A DNA stretch of 64,000 nucleotides. It comes from Mallotus nudiflorus. Its lineage: Eukaryota > Streptophyta > Magnoliopsida > Malpighiales > Euphorbiaceae. Each line of letters begins with the position of its first letter. The stretch's first letter is position 1. Below are positions 33,048 to 43,510 of this stretch, piece after piece. The stretch lies in assembly GCA_947683625.1 (NCBI GenBank), contig CANTUR010000166.1, positions 1,395,001-1,459,000 of the forward strand, read 5' to 3'. A model generated the notes under the pieces. That model was given only the letters and a program-made list of their open reading frames with translations. It was not told the DNA's origin and did not search any database. Made by a program: the position numbers and the translations under genes.

Positions 33048-34378
33048 TATTTCAAATGGTTGCTTCTAATTAGGTGGTTGCAAGATGGGTGCAGAAACAA
33101 GAGCTCTTTTCAAAGTGTCAAATGCGTCAAGGCACGCTTCATCAAACTAAAAAATAGAGTCCTTAGCAAGTAACTTACATAATGGCTTTTCTATCTTTGA
33201 GAAGTCTTTGATAAATCTTCGATAAAATCCTGCATGTCCAAGGAAGCTTCTTATATCTTTAACAAATTTCGGAGGTGGCAAATTTTCAATCACTTTTTTC
33301 TTTGCCTTATCAACTTCAATGCCTTCTTTTGAAACCTAGTGACCAAGAACAATTCCCTCTTGTACCATAAAATGACATTTTTCCCAATTCAAAACCAATC
33401 CATGTTCAATATACCTATTAAGAACCTTAGAGAGATTGTCTAGACAATGAGTAAAGTTAGTACCATACACACTAAAGTCATCCATAAAAACCTCTACATA
33501 ATCATCAAGTAGGTCACTAAATATAGAATACATGCATCTTTGAAAAGTTACAAGTGCATTACATAAACCAAAAGGCATATGCCTAAAGGCAAAAGTGCCA
33601 TATGGACATGTAAAAGTGGTCTTAGATTGATCCTCGGGATGAATAGGGATTTGATAAAATCCACTAAGGCCATTTAAATAACAAAAGAAAGAAAATTTGG
33701 CAAGTTTCTTAAGAACTTGGTCAATAAAAGGCAATGGAAATGGTCCTTCCTAGTTACTTTATTTAACTTTCTATAATCAATGAACATTCGCCATCCCGTG
33801 ATAGTTCTTGTAGGAATCAAATTATTAGATTCATTTTTAATAACGGTTAAGCCTCCTTTCTTTGGTACCACTTGAACTGGGCTCACCCATTTACTATCAC
33901 TAATGGAATATATTATTCCATTATCAAGCAACTTAATTACCTCTTTTCTAACTACTTCTATAAGAGTGGGGTTTAACCGCCTTTGACCTTTAATGGAAGG
34001 CTTAGCATGGTCCTCTAAAAGAATTCTATGCATGCACACATTAGGACCGATCCCCTTTAAATCATTTATAGAATAACCAATGGCATTTTCATGATTAAGC
34101 AACTCATTACATAAGGCATTAACATTTTCACTAGGCAAAGATGAATTCACAATAAAAGGAAATTTAAAGTTAGAGTCAAGGAAAGCATATCTTAGGTTTG
34201 ATGGTAGAGGCTTGAGCTCCAACTTAAATTCTTCAAATGATGTAGTAGCCTTTGAATCATCCTCTTGCCTTAAAGGTTCAAATCTTGATGTCCTATGAGA
34301 AGATTGATTTGGAGTCACCTCCAAGATTTGCTCATTATCTTTTTCCATCATATATGGTTGCATAGGGTTTTGTCTCAA
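33048..34378 (-). pseudogene. Reverse transcriptase of Athila element H, frameshifted
   Basis: 33674-34378 runs from the linker (ELKPLPSNLRYAFLDSNF) to WRMFIDYRKLNKVTRKDHF. A one-base shift moves the frame to 33336-33734: FIDQVLKKLAKF, CYLNGLSGFYQIPIHPED, FGLCNALVTFQR and VEVFMDDFSVYG. The position of the first catalytic Asp reads Asn (YLNG), while the FMDD pair is intact. Downstream, LSRL-type connection sequences such as FLGHAGFYRRFIKDFSKIEK are read through three stops (33047-33336). Confidence 0.75.
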
Positions 34379-34432
34379 ACATTCATGAATTACTTCATCA
34401 ATACATTCATCAATAATATATAGGGAGTCAAT
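34379..34432 (-). other. Short gap between protease and RT frames in H
   Basis: 54 bp containing the protease stop and the break before the RT linker frame. Confidence 0.3.
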
Positions 34433-34960
34433 TCAACTTGCCACTTCCACCGGTGTTGACTTCATGATTTTCATCACATAAAATTCCAAAGATTCATTAT
34501 CCACTTCCAATATGATCTTCCCTTTTTTCATATCAATGATTGCCCCTGCTGTCCTTAAAAATGGTCTCCCAAATAAAATTGGAATCTCAAGGTCTTCCTC
34601 CATTTCCAAGACAACAAAGTCAGCCAGTATTACAAACTTCCCAACTTTAGTTGGTACATTTTCTAAAATCCCAAGTGGATATGTGACAGATTTGTCTGCT
34701 AAGGAAAGACACATATTGGTAGGCTTAAGTTCACCCAAATCAAGCTTTTTATAAATAGAATAAGGCATAAGGCTAACACTAGCACCAATATCACATAAAG
34801 CTTTATGGAAATGCGTACCTCCAATTGCAGAAGGAACCGTAAATGAACCGGGATCCTTAAGCTTTAGTGGGGACTTGGAGTACATAGCTTTAGATTCTTC
34901 AACAAGAGACACTAAACCATAATCTTCAAACTTGCTCTTATGGCTTATAATGTCCTTCAA
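34433..34960 (-). CDS. Aspartic protease of Athila element H
   Basis: Open for 175 codons. KLKDPGSFTVPSAIG leads to the active site ALCDIGASVSLMPYSIYKKL (D-I-G-A-S), then LADKSVTYPLGILENVP and the C-terminal LEIPILFGRPFLRTAGAIID. Fold and motif order are those of Athila-group retropepsins that cut Gag-Pol. It follows the gag linker after one stop at 34967. Confidence 0.75.
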   Translation of the reverse strand: MKDIISHKSKFEDYGLVSLVEESKAMYSKSPLKLKDPGSFTVPSAIGGTHFHKALCDIGASVSLMPYSIYKKLDLGELKPTNMCLSLADKSVTYPLGILENVPTKVGKFVILADFVVLEMEEDLEIPILFGRPFLRTAGAIIDMKKGKIILEVDNESLEFYVMKIMKSTPVEVAS

Positions 34961-34969
34961 AAATTGACC

Positions 34970-35347
34970 CTAAGCTGGCATGTCCTTAATAGCATCCACA
35001 AATGGCATGGTGATAGTAATTTCCTTGAGATAATCAAGGAACTTTCCAAACTGCTTATCTAGGTTACACCTTATGAACCTTTGAGGAAAAGGAAGAGTTT
35101 TAACATCCACCTTTGGTTCATACTCTTTTATTGGTGTTATATCAACTCCCTTACTACCTTTCTTGGCACCCACTTCATCATGTTGTTTACTTCTAACATC
35201 CACTTCCTCAATCTCTAGCCCATTATCATCATCAACCACTCTCTTTTTCTTATTTTGATCTTTTTCAAGCTCCTTACCACTTCTCAAGGTAATTGCTTGA
35301 CAAGACTCCTTTTGTACATACTCCAATTGGCTAGGAAGCTTTCCCAA
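34970..35347 (-). CDS. Gag-protease linker of Athila element H
   Basis: Open for 125 codons: CQAITLRSGKELEKDQNKK, an acidic stretch, then PFPQRFIRCNLDKQFGKFLD and ITITMPFVDAIKDMP. This conserved segment ends Gag in Athila elements and precedes protease. Confidence 0.65.
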   Translation of the reverse strand: MGKLPSQLEYVQKESCQAITLRSGKELEKDQNKKKRVVDDDNGLEIEEVDVRSKQHDEVGAKKGSKGVDITPIKEYEPKVDVKTLPFPQRFIRCNLDKQFGKFLDYLKEITITMPFVDAIKDMPA

Positions 35348-36666
35348 AGGTTTAGTATTAGAGGAAGAGGCTTGTTGGGCAATTTGTGTTTCAAGGATAT
35401 GGTTATGAGTAGCAAGCTACTCAAGCTTTGAATTTAATTGCTTAAATTGCTCCTCATTTTGCTTGTTAATGGACATTTGTTGGTTGACAAACTGCTCTAT
35501 AAGGGTTTCAAGGTTGGGTTTAGATTAAAAGCTTGTTGCCTCATAGGAAATCCAGGTGGATTTTGAGGTTTGGTGTTTGGGTTATATGGAGGATTTAATT
35601 GGGAGGATGGGTTTGACCATGAGAAACCGGGATGGTTCCTCCATTAAGGGTTATAAGTGTTGGAATTCAGCCCCATTCTTTGGTTAAAACCCCCTTGCAC
35701 AAAGTTCACATCCTTATTTGAACTTAAATTGCATTGAGAATACGAATGAGGTCCTCCACATAACTCACAAACAACATTAGTACTTTTAATATAATTAATA
35801 TGAGTTTTACTAACCATATTGGTAAGAGCATCTACCTTAGCATTCAACAATTTAATTGTGTCAAGCTCCAAAACTCCTCTTACTTTCACCAAAGTTGTTT
35901 CATCACCCATGTATCCTTAAGATGCAAGCTCTTCTAATAATGTAACAGCCTCTCTAGCCATTTTATCCATCCATTTCCCACCAAATGCTGCATTGACAAT
36001 GTTTCTATTCTCATCCGTTAACTCATTGCAGAAGATTTGAGGAATCATCCATTCCGGTAAGCCATGATGTGGACATTGCCTCTAAAGCTCCTTAAATCTC
36101 TCCCAAGCTAAATAGATTGTCTCACTCCCATTTTGCTTGAAAGTGGTGATCTCATTGCGAAACTTGGCTGTCTTATGTGGTGGAAAATACTTATGCAAAA
36201 ATGCTTGCTTTAATTGATCCTATGTTGTGATTGATTCATTTGGCAAACTAGCAAGACAAAGTTATGCTTTATCTATAACTAAAAATGGAAATAATCTCAG
36301 TCTAATAACATCATCTTTCACACCATTTATCTTGAAAGTTACACACATATTAAGAAAAGCCAATATGTGAGCATAAGGATCTTCTCCTTGTAAACGTCCA
36401 AACTAATTATTTTGCACCATTTGAATGATACTCGCCTTAATTTTGAAGTTATTATTAGCAATAGATGGAGCCATAATCCCTCCAAAACTACCCGAGATAT
36501 CAGGCATGGTAAAATCACCTAGAGTTCTTCTTTCCTGTTGAGCTATATTGTTCAAATTAAATTGGTTCTCTCTTCTTTGCCTTTGTTCCCTGCGCAAAGT
36601 ACGTAGGGTTAATTCTATTTTAGGATTAAAATACAAATTACTATCACTAGTGCTTCTAGTAAGCAT
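35348..36666 (-). pseudogene. Gag of Athila element H
   Basis: ATG at 36666. 36403-36666 is open and ends PSIANNNFKIKASIIQMVQN before a stop. Further frames give KQAFLHKYFPPHKTAKFRNE and AWERFKEL, then CPHHGLPEWMIPQIFCNEL, and 35644-35910 with the zinc knuckle CELCGGPHSYSQC (C-X2-C-X3-H-X4-C, about 35730-35770). Gag packages the element RNA into particles. At least five stops, all of the kind produced by single C-to-T or G-to-A changes. Confidence 0.7.
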
Positions 36667-36812
36667 CTAAAAAGGTAGACTCACAATTAAAATAAAATAA
36701 AATCTACAAATAACACATAAAGAATATAAAAACAAAAATAAAATAAATAAATAAAAACAAGGCCTAAAAAAACCTTTCTATACCCTAATTTAATAAAAAT
36801 TTTAAACCAAAA

Positions 36813-36830
36813 TCCCTGGCAACGATGCCA
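36813..36830 (-). other. Primer-binding site of element H (Asp-tRNA type)
   Basis: The minus strand reads TGGCATCGTTGCCAGGGA, five nucleotides inside the LTR. It differs from the complement of plant Asp tRNA ends (TGGCGCCGTTGCCGGGGA) by three transitions at CG-type sites. Asp tRNA is the known primer of Athila elements. Confidence 0.75.
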
Positions 36831-36835
36831 AAATT

Positions 36836-38361
36836 TAAAGCAGGTCAAATTGTATACCCTAGTCTCTAGGACTTAGTATAGAGTAGTAGGGTGTCGAACA
36901 CTGGGAAAATGGTAAAACTTTATATTAAATGGTTATATACTCATATGTGTAGGCAAAATAAAATGGAATAAGAATATTGATTATATAATTAAGAAACTCT
37001 AACACTACTTATTTCTAAGAACACAAAATAGAAATTATAACTTTTATATGGAAGAATCACAATCTAGAATATAAATAAGAACTTATAAAATTATATCATA
37101 TAACACATTGATTGGATATTAGTATATAATCTTTAAAAGAAATTCTCATTGTCAATTAAAGTCAATTCCTCTTTAAAAGTAACTCTCATTATCTATTAAA
37201 GATATTTTCTCTTGGAGTTTACATTCATTCTCATGGCAATGCAAACACAAAAGAAAATTATACAACACATTATACTAATTTATGTTCCCTTAAGATGAAT
37301 TCTTTTGTCTCCAAATTAAATTCAATTCTTAAGTAATTTTAATTATTTTCCACCAAATTATTCCAATTCTCATTGTAAGTAATTCAATTAATAAGTTACA
37401 TATGGTGATCAAGCATACACAACATGATTTAGCACTAATTGAAATTAAATCATAAATAAAATAAGATAGAAATGTAGTTCTTACTTAATTCATAATTGCA
37501 ATTCTCATACAAGATTTAGCCTAAATACATACTTAAAGAACACAAAGAGAAAATCAAATACAACTTAGAAAAAGAATAGAAAAGAAAGTGAATAGATAAA
37601 ACCCTTTTAAATCTTCTAACACTTTTAGAGTATCTTCTTGCTTCTTCACTTTTTCTTTTAGTTTTTCTTTTGTTCTAATATTTTTCTCTTCTTATTTTTC
37701 TTTTATTCTCTTCCTCCTTTCAAAACATAATTGATTCATATATATAACTTAGAGGATGTTGTAAGTGTCTAGAATATGATTGAACTTGGGAAGACATCAC
37801 TTAACATCAAGGGTCACTATTATGTGCGGAAGCTGTAACTTCAAGGGCATTTTCTTCCATTCAAACGACTTTATTTCTTGAAAGTTTATTCATGAAATTT
37901 TTATTACTCTGTGTTATCTTTTCATAGCAACTTGAATCACTCAATTTGGGCATCGGTAGACGAAGTTATGGCTGAAATATGAAAACTGCTCAAAGCTAAA
38001 AAGTTGCAACCCTTTGTAGAGTGACGACTCATCACAGAAACAATTGGTGACGACTAGTAAAGGCTTGACGACTGGTGAAGACTTGATGACTTGGCACAAA
38101 ATGAATTAGTGATGACTCATGAAAGCTTCCATCTTGCATCCTTTAACTTCAAAGGCTTCATTCTTCATTTTAATAAGTCTAGAACTCCTTTCGTGCACCA
38201 ATCAAGGCTAAAAACATGTATGAAACACACAAAAAACTAATAAGAACACTTGGAAATCAAAATAATAAATACATAATCAAATAAACACACAAACATAACT
38301 AAAATCACATGAAATAACAACTAAACTACTCTAAAATACTATGCATATTTGCATTATATCA
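36836..38361 (-). repeat. 5' LTR of element H, complete
   Basis: 1526 bp. The minus strand starts TGATATAATGC and ends ...CAATTTGACCTGCTTTA (ACTTCA in the other LTR). U3 contains the palindrome array (38015-38115) and the TATA box, and a C/T-rich stretch lies near 37580-37720. Confidence 0.8.
37739..37746 (-). promoter_or_regulatory. TATA box of element H 5' LTR
   Basis: TATATATA on the minus strand, about 270 bp downstream of the palindrome cluster in element sense. The corresponding part of the 3' LTR is deleted. Confidence 0.4.
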
Positions 38362-38458
38362 ATTTACATTTTATTTACAAGTGAGAAAGTGACTAAAGGT
38401 GGGCCTACATTTTTTATTAATTAGTGAGCCTAGATCTATTTATTTTAGTTTATCTATG
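38362..38458 (-). repeat. 3' LTR of element D, inner segment up to breakpoint
   Basis: It resumes with ATTTACATTTTATTTACAAG, matching 49994-50090, and loses similarity after GTTTATCT. Most of the LTR (about 1.7 kb, including U3) is absent before internal sequence begins. Confidence 0.7.
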
Positions 38459-38675
38459 CTCATATTTTATTTCCCTAATTTTTGCCTAACTAGCCCTTTG
38501 CGGGTTTTCTAATCAGCGGGACCATTCCTTTTTTATTTATTTCCCTAGTTTTTTCCTATCAACCCTTTGCGGGTTTTTTTAACAGTTGGAATGTCCTAAA
38601 TTTTGCCTGACTAGCCTTTTCAGGTTTTCTAGCTAGTGAACTTTATTTTCTTTATTCTACTTTTATTCATATTTT
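38459..38675 (-). repeat. Tat post-integrase motif repeats of element D
   Basis: Three units of about 60 bp share TTTGCCTAACTAGCCCTTTG + CGGGTTTTCTAATCAGCGGG. On the minus strand they read as AAAACCCGCAAAGGG and TTAGGCAAAA boxes, a known signature after integrase in Tat/Ogre elements. Confidence 0.6.
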
Positions 38676-39945
38676 TTATAGGTAGTACTTCTTGAGGCGA
38701 TCTAGATTAATAGGTTCCATGAACTCATTCCCTTCAAGATCTGATATCTTAGTAGCTCCTTTAAGTAAGACTAATTTGACCAAGTAAGGTCCTTCCCAAT
38801 TCAGTCTAAATTTGCCTCTCAGATTGATCACCATGACTCTAGATTATTTCAGCACCATATCTCCAGCTTTGATCTTCCCAGGCTTAGCCTTCTTGTTAAA
38901 CGCCTTTGCTATCCTTCTCTGATATATTTTAGTGTGGAATAAAGCATCCATCCTTTTCTTATCTAGAGATACGAGATGATCATATCTCTTCTGTACCCAT
39001 TCATTCTCAGTTATTTTAGCTTCCATGACTACTCTCAAGGATTTAATCTCAATTTTTATAGGCAGAACTACCTCATAACCATATACTAATGAGAATGGTG
39101 TTTAGCCTGTAGCAGTTCTAGCTATAGTCCTATATCCCCATAAGGAAAAAGGAAGATATTTAGACTAATCCTTATAAGTTTTTACCATCTTAGAAAGGAT
39201 TTTCTTAACATTTTTTTTAGCTGCTTCCACTACTTCATTAGCTTGAGGGCGATAAGGTTATGGTGCTTAATCCCATACTTTTATAACAACTTTTCTATTT
39301 CTGCTTGAAATTGAACCCCATTATCTATCACAATATGATGTGGAACCCCATATCTACAAATAAGGCTCTTCTCAATGAACCGTGCTATTTGTTTTGCATT
39401 TAGAGTGTTGAAAGATTCTGCCTCTACCTATCTCGAGAAGTAGTCGATTGCCAACACTATGTATTTATGCCCATTTGATGTTGTCGGTCTTATTTCTACT
39501 ATTATATCAATACCTCATGCTGTAAAGGGCCTAGGGGATGATAAACTATTTAGCACTATTAGAGGCATGTGACTAAGATTCCTATGGATCTTACACTGAT
39601 GACATTGTTTTACTGTCCTGATATAATCCTTTCTATAATCATCTAAAAATACCCTTGTCTGAGTATCTTTTTAGCTAGAATTATCCCATTCATATAAGAA
39701 CTGCAAGTCCCTGCATGAATCTCTTATATCACCTCTTTGGCTTTATCCTTTTTGATGAGCAGCATCCCATTTGGCATTCTTTTATATAATACTCCATCAT
39801 GACTTGCATAGTTACATGAAAGAACATGAAGAGCATATCTTTCCTTTGAGGTTACTTCATCTAGATAAATTCCTTCTTCGATGAATCTATGGACATCATA
39901 AAACCAAGGCTTTTCTTTAAGCCCCATTTGAACATTCATAATCTA
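38676..39945 (-). pseudogene. Integrase remnant of Tat element D
   Basis: 39724-39939 is open (MPNGMLLIKKDKAKEVI), followed by EIHAGTCSSYMNGIILAKK and CHQC-like zinc-binding remnants. Then the core with YGVPHHIVIDNGVQF and, at 38844-39038, a KPGKIKAGDMVLK C-terminal barrel. It ends FMEPINLDRLKKYYL with a stop at 38676. Several stops and shifts. The same C-terminal wording as B's integrase confirms the lineage. Confidence 0.65.
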
Positions 39946-39946
39946 C

Positions 39947-40420
39947 TCACCCCCATAACACGGTGCTCCAGACTTCATGATCAATAAAGGGTTTCATGGC
40001 CAACCCAGTTGCACTATCCCATATTGAAGAGAGTGTTGCCAGTGCGTCTACCATCTGATTATCATCTCTGGATAGATGGATAAAGAGACATTTGGTGAAA
40101 TTCTTCATTAAGGCTTTCAAATAACAGATATAAGGCTTCAGCTTTTCCTCTTTTACTTCCCATTCTTTATTAGCCTGATTTATGACTAACATTGAATCCC
40201 CATAAATCAACAAATCTTTCGCTCCAACTGCCACAGCTGCCTCAACTCTATAGATACATGCTTCATACTCAGCCATGTTGTTTGTGACATTGAAATCTAG
40301 TTTTTTTTGCCATTGGTATGGTTTCTCCTTTCGGTGTAACAAGAATCACTCCCAATCCAGCTCCTTTGTTGTTTATAGCTCCATCAAAGTAAAGTTTCCA
40401 CTCCCGGTGCTCTACAACTG
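39947..40420 (-). pseudogene. Second RNase H (archaeal-like type) of Tat element D, frameshifted
   Basis: WKLYFDGAINNKGAGLGVIL with its catalytic Asp lies in one frame; the next part, LDFNVTNNMAEYEACIYRVE, DLLIYGDSMLVINQANKEWE and LSRDDNQMVDALATL, is in another. The join is at a T8 run near 40302. All three acidic positions (FDG, NMAEYEA, YGDS) and the late Asp are visible, so only the frameshift separates this from an intact domain. Confidence 0.75.
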
Positions 40421-42038
40421 CTAAGTTCTCATCTAGAAACTTCAAATTCCACTGCTCTTCACCTTCGATCACATTATGAGCTAAGAATTCTGCTACTGCT
40501 CTTCCCTTGATTACCTTTGTAGTAATGTACTCTATATCAAATTCAATTAAGAGTACCAACCATCGAGACATTTTTCCAGTTAGAGTCGATGCTTGAAATA
40601 GATACCTTAGAGGGTCAATTCTTAAAACAACTTGAACCTTATAAGATTGAAAATAATGCCTCAATTTCCTCATAGCCCAAATAATAATCAAATATGTATT
40701 TTCTACTAAATCATATTTTTCCTCGTACGACAGAAACTTCTTGCTTAGGTAGTACACTGCGTGCTTTATTCCATCTGACCCTTCGTGTGATAACATTGCC
40801 CCCATTGCATCCTCTTCTGAAGCCAAGTACAAAACCAATGGCTTACCCTGTCTAGGTGGTTTCAGAACAGGTGGATTAATAAGATGCTCCTTAATCTTAT
40901 TGAATGCTTTCTGACAATCATCATTCCACTTAACCGACTGATCTTTCCTTAAGAGCTTAAAGATAGGATCACAAATATTAGTGAGTTTTGCGATAAACCT
41001 ACAAATATACTGCAACCTACCAAGGAATCCTCTTACTTCTTTCTCCATCTTTGGTGTTGGCATTTCCTAGATGGCTTTCACTTTATCCATATCCACTTCA
41101 ATTCCTCGGCTGCTCACTATATGCCCTAATAGCTTCCTTGAAGTAACCCCAAAAATGCACTTCTTTGGGTTTAGTCTTATGTTGTACCTCTCAATTCAGG
41201 CTAAGAGCTTGTCTAAAGCTTTAAAGTTTCCTCCTCTTGTCTCTAATTTGACCATCATGTCATCCACATACACTTTAACCTCCTTATGCATCATATCATG
41301 GAAAAGTGCAGTAGTGGCTCTTTGATAAGTTGCACCTACATTCTTCAGTCTGAAAGGCATCACCTTGTAACAATAGGTCCCCCATTATGTGATGAAAGCT
41401 ATCTTAATCTTTTCCATGACTACCATCATTATCTGGTTGTACCCAAAAAATTAGTCCATAAAAGAATACATTGCACTTGTTGCAGCGATATCCACTATTA
41501 CATTAATTTGAGGTAACGGGAAGTCATCTTTTGGACAGGCTTTATTCAAATCCCTAAAATCTACACACATCTGTACTATGCCATCTTTCTTAGGAACATG
41601 TACTATGTTTACTAGCCATTAAGGGTAGTCGACTACTTCTAGGAAGTTAGCCTGTATTTGCTTGGCAATTTCCTCCCTTATCTTTTCTGTCCATTATGGT
41701 CTTAATCTGCACAATTTCTGTTTAACCGGCTTGGTTTTTGGATGAGTTGGAATATGATGCTATGCTATTTCCCTATCCAAACCTAGCTTGTCTTCATAAG
41801 TCCAAGCAAATACTACCTTTCTTTTTATTAATATTCTGTTAAAATTTTTCCTCTCTTCAGGAGTTACATCATGTGATATAGAAATGTTCTTTGGATTATC
41901 ATTTGTGCCCCTGTTAAATGAATCAAATTGAATTGAATTAATGTCAAACATGCATGACCGATCAAAATTATAATGCATAGAATTATCAGGATGCACATCA
42001 CACAAGTAAGCAAAACCAACATTTATATCATTGACCAT
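40421..42038 (-). pseudogene. Reverse transcriptase and RNase H of Tat element D
   Basis: 42038-41760 is the pre-RT part (VTPEERKNFNRILIKRK, FAWTYEDKLGLDREIA). RT core motifs follow: YSFMD then a stop, YNQIMMV, then VKVYVDDMMVKL near 41250-41280 with an intact YVDD. 40420-41063 is open: GFLGRLQYICRFIAKLTNIC, KHAVYYLSKKFLSYEEKYDL and RWLVLLIEFDIEYI of RNase H. It is better preserved than in B, but at least three stops break it. Confidence 0.75.
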
Positions 42039-42733
42039 AGGAAAACCAACATTCTCATTTGTATAAAGACTGGACGTTATTACATCAGTTTCTTCATAAA
42101 AAAAATCAATAAAACTATCACTAATGACAGTAGCTAAGTCTTAGGGTGGTTCCTCCTCAGGTGGTAGACACAACAACTCCTCAATAACATCATCACCCAT
42201 CCTTTCAGTTACTTGCTTCATGACTTCCTCTTTGTTGTTGGCTACTAGGTTTTTCACAATCTGCTCCTTGAAGATCTCAAACCCAGGGACATCCTCTCCA
42301 GCCACATTAATAGATTCTTTGGTGCCCAGATAATACTTGCCTTCCCCTGGCTTGATGAAGTTCTCACTTAGTGGTCCAATCCTTCCTAAGGGCTTTTTTT
42401 TTGCTTTCTCCTTATTCTTTGCTCTTCTACTAGCTGGTCCTGCCTCAGTATATCCTAAACCCTTCGTATGGTCCTAGGTCTTAATGTTCGAGGCCCTAGG
42501 ACTTCCTTGTTCATTCTTCTTGAGCCCCTGTCCAAGTCAATAATTCATGCTTTCCATCATTTTTGCAACCTTAGGATCTATCCCATCAAATATTCTAGTA
42601 ACTTGGAAACCAGGTGGAACACACACTTGCTTCTATTTATCAAGTATAGCTACCACAGTTGCATTGGTTCCAGCTTCTATTATCAAAACATCTCCTTCAT
42701 GAGGGAATTTTATTTCCTAGTGCACAGTTGGAG
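42039..42733 (-). pseudogene. Protease-RT linker of Tat element D
   Basis: Minus-strand reading gives VPPTVH, EIKFPHEGDVLIIEAGTNAT, FQVTRIFDGIDPKVAKMMES, then LGQGLKKNEQG, reminiscent of the G-patch-like segment in this linker in Tat elements, and GRIGPLSENFIKPGEGKYYL. Three stops. The protease frame is split from it by solo LTR I. Confidence 0.5.
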
Positions 42734-43144
42734 GTACTTGTAATATCCCGTGTTTTTAAAATATTTTTACAATGTACCGGGATATGCAGTGTTAAAAATT
42801 TCTGCATATTAGATGATATTTTCATGAGTTGTTATGTATTTAAAACCTATTTTTATTAGTGTATTATTTACAGTGTTTTACGTAAAATTTTCCCGGGACT
42901 TGCATTTTCGGAGAAATTTTCACGTAAACAATGTATTATTAATTATTTTAAATGTATTTTCAGACTTGCATGAACTCATGCGTATTTTTAAATGACTAAA
43001 TAAAGTCTATGTGTATATAATTATTTAATTAGGGTTTAATATATATTACTCTAATATTTTATTAATTATTTATTAATTTATTGTTATTTAATTTTTTTAT
43101 TTATTATTAAATTATTTTATTATTTATTATTATTTTATTATTTT

Positions 43145-43265
43145 ATTATTTTTTTCTTTTCTTTTTCTTTTTTTTCTTTTTTCTTTCTTTCTTTTTCTTT
43201 TCTTTTTATTTTCTTTCTTTTTTTCTTTTTTCTTCTTCTTCTTTTTCTTCTTCTTCTTCTTCTTC
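43145..43265. repeat. C/T-rich microsatellite grading into (TTC)n
   Basis: TTTTCTTTTTCTTTT runs change into CTTCTTCTTCTTCTTC (43235-43265) inside solo LTR I. A Lys-rich reading frame on the minus strand (43130-43312) is a by-product. Confidence 0.75.
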
Positions 43266-43510
43266 CCGTGCACGCCCGACCACCACCCATCACCGTCTGC
43301 AACTCCGGTCACCTACCGTCGGTGTGCCACCTGGCTTGCCACCGCCGTTCCCAGCCGTCCCCCGCTGCCAACAGCTCCCTTCCCTGGCGCCGGCAGCCCC
43401 TGTTTTCCTTTTTGGCCGAAAATCATCCCTTTGCCGTTTCTCCCCTTTTCGGCCACCGTTTTCGACACCGCCAGTCTCTTTCTTCTCCTTGACCTCCGGT
43501 GAGTGTGATT
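43266..43510 (+). other. GC-rich block inside solo LTR I
   Basis: About 245 bp rich in CCG, GCC and CACC, with many CG dinucleotides, in contrast to the AT-rich, CG-poor rest of the window. It opens short frames in two phases (43268-43492, 43324-43530) with low-complexity Pro/Ser-rich products. It probably belongs to the transcribed part of the LTR; no protein is recognisable. Confidence 0.4.

Larger units (their letters stand above)
28288..38361 (-). mobile_element. Athila-lineage Ty3/gypsy element H (youngest insertion)
   Basis: Flanked by perfect 5-bp TSDs ATTTA (28283-28287, 38362-38366). On the minus strand: 5' LTR (38361 to 36836), Asp-tRNA-type primer-binding site, gag, protease, RT, RNase H, integrase, an env-like accessory ORF and a truncated 3' LTR. 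Total is 10.1 kb. The shared part of the two LTRs differs at about 18 positions in some 725 bp by eye, far fewer than in the elements enclosing it. Confidence 0.85.

Noticed and set aside
43130..43312. Lys-rich open frame on the minus strand
   Set aside because: It is translation of the C/T microsatellite in solo LTR I; no start context or complexity.
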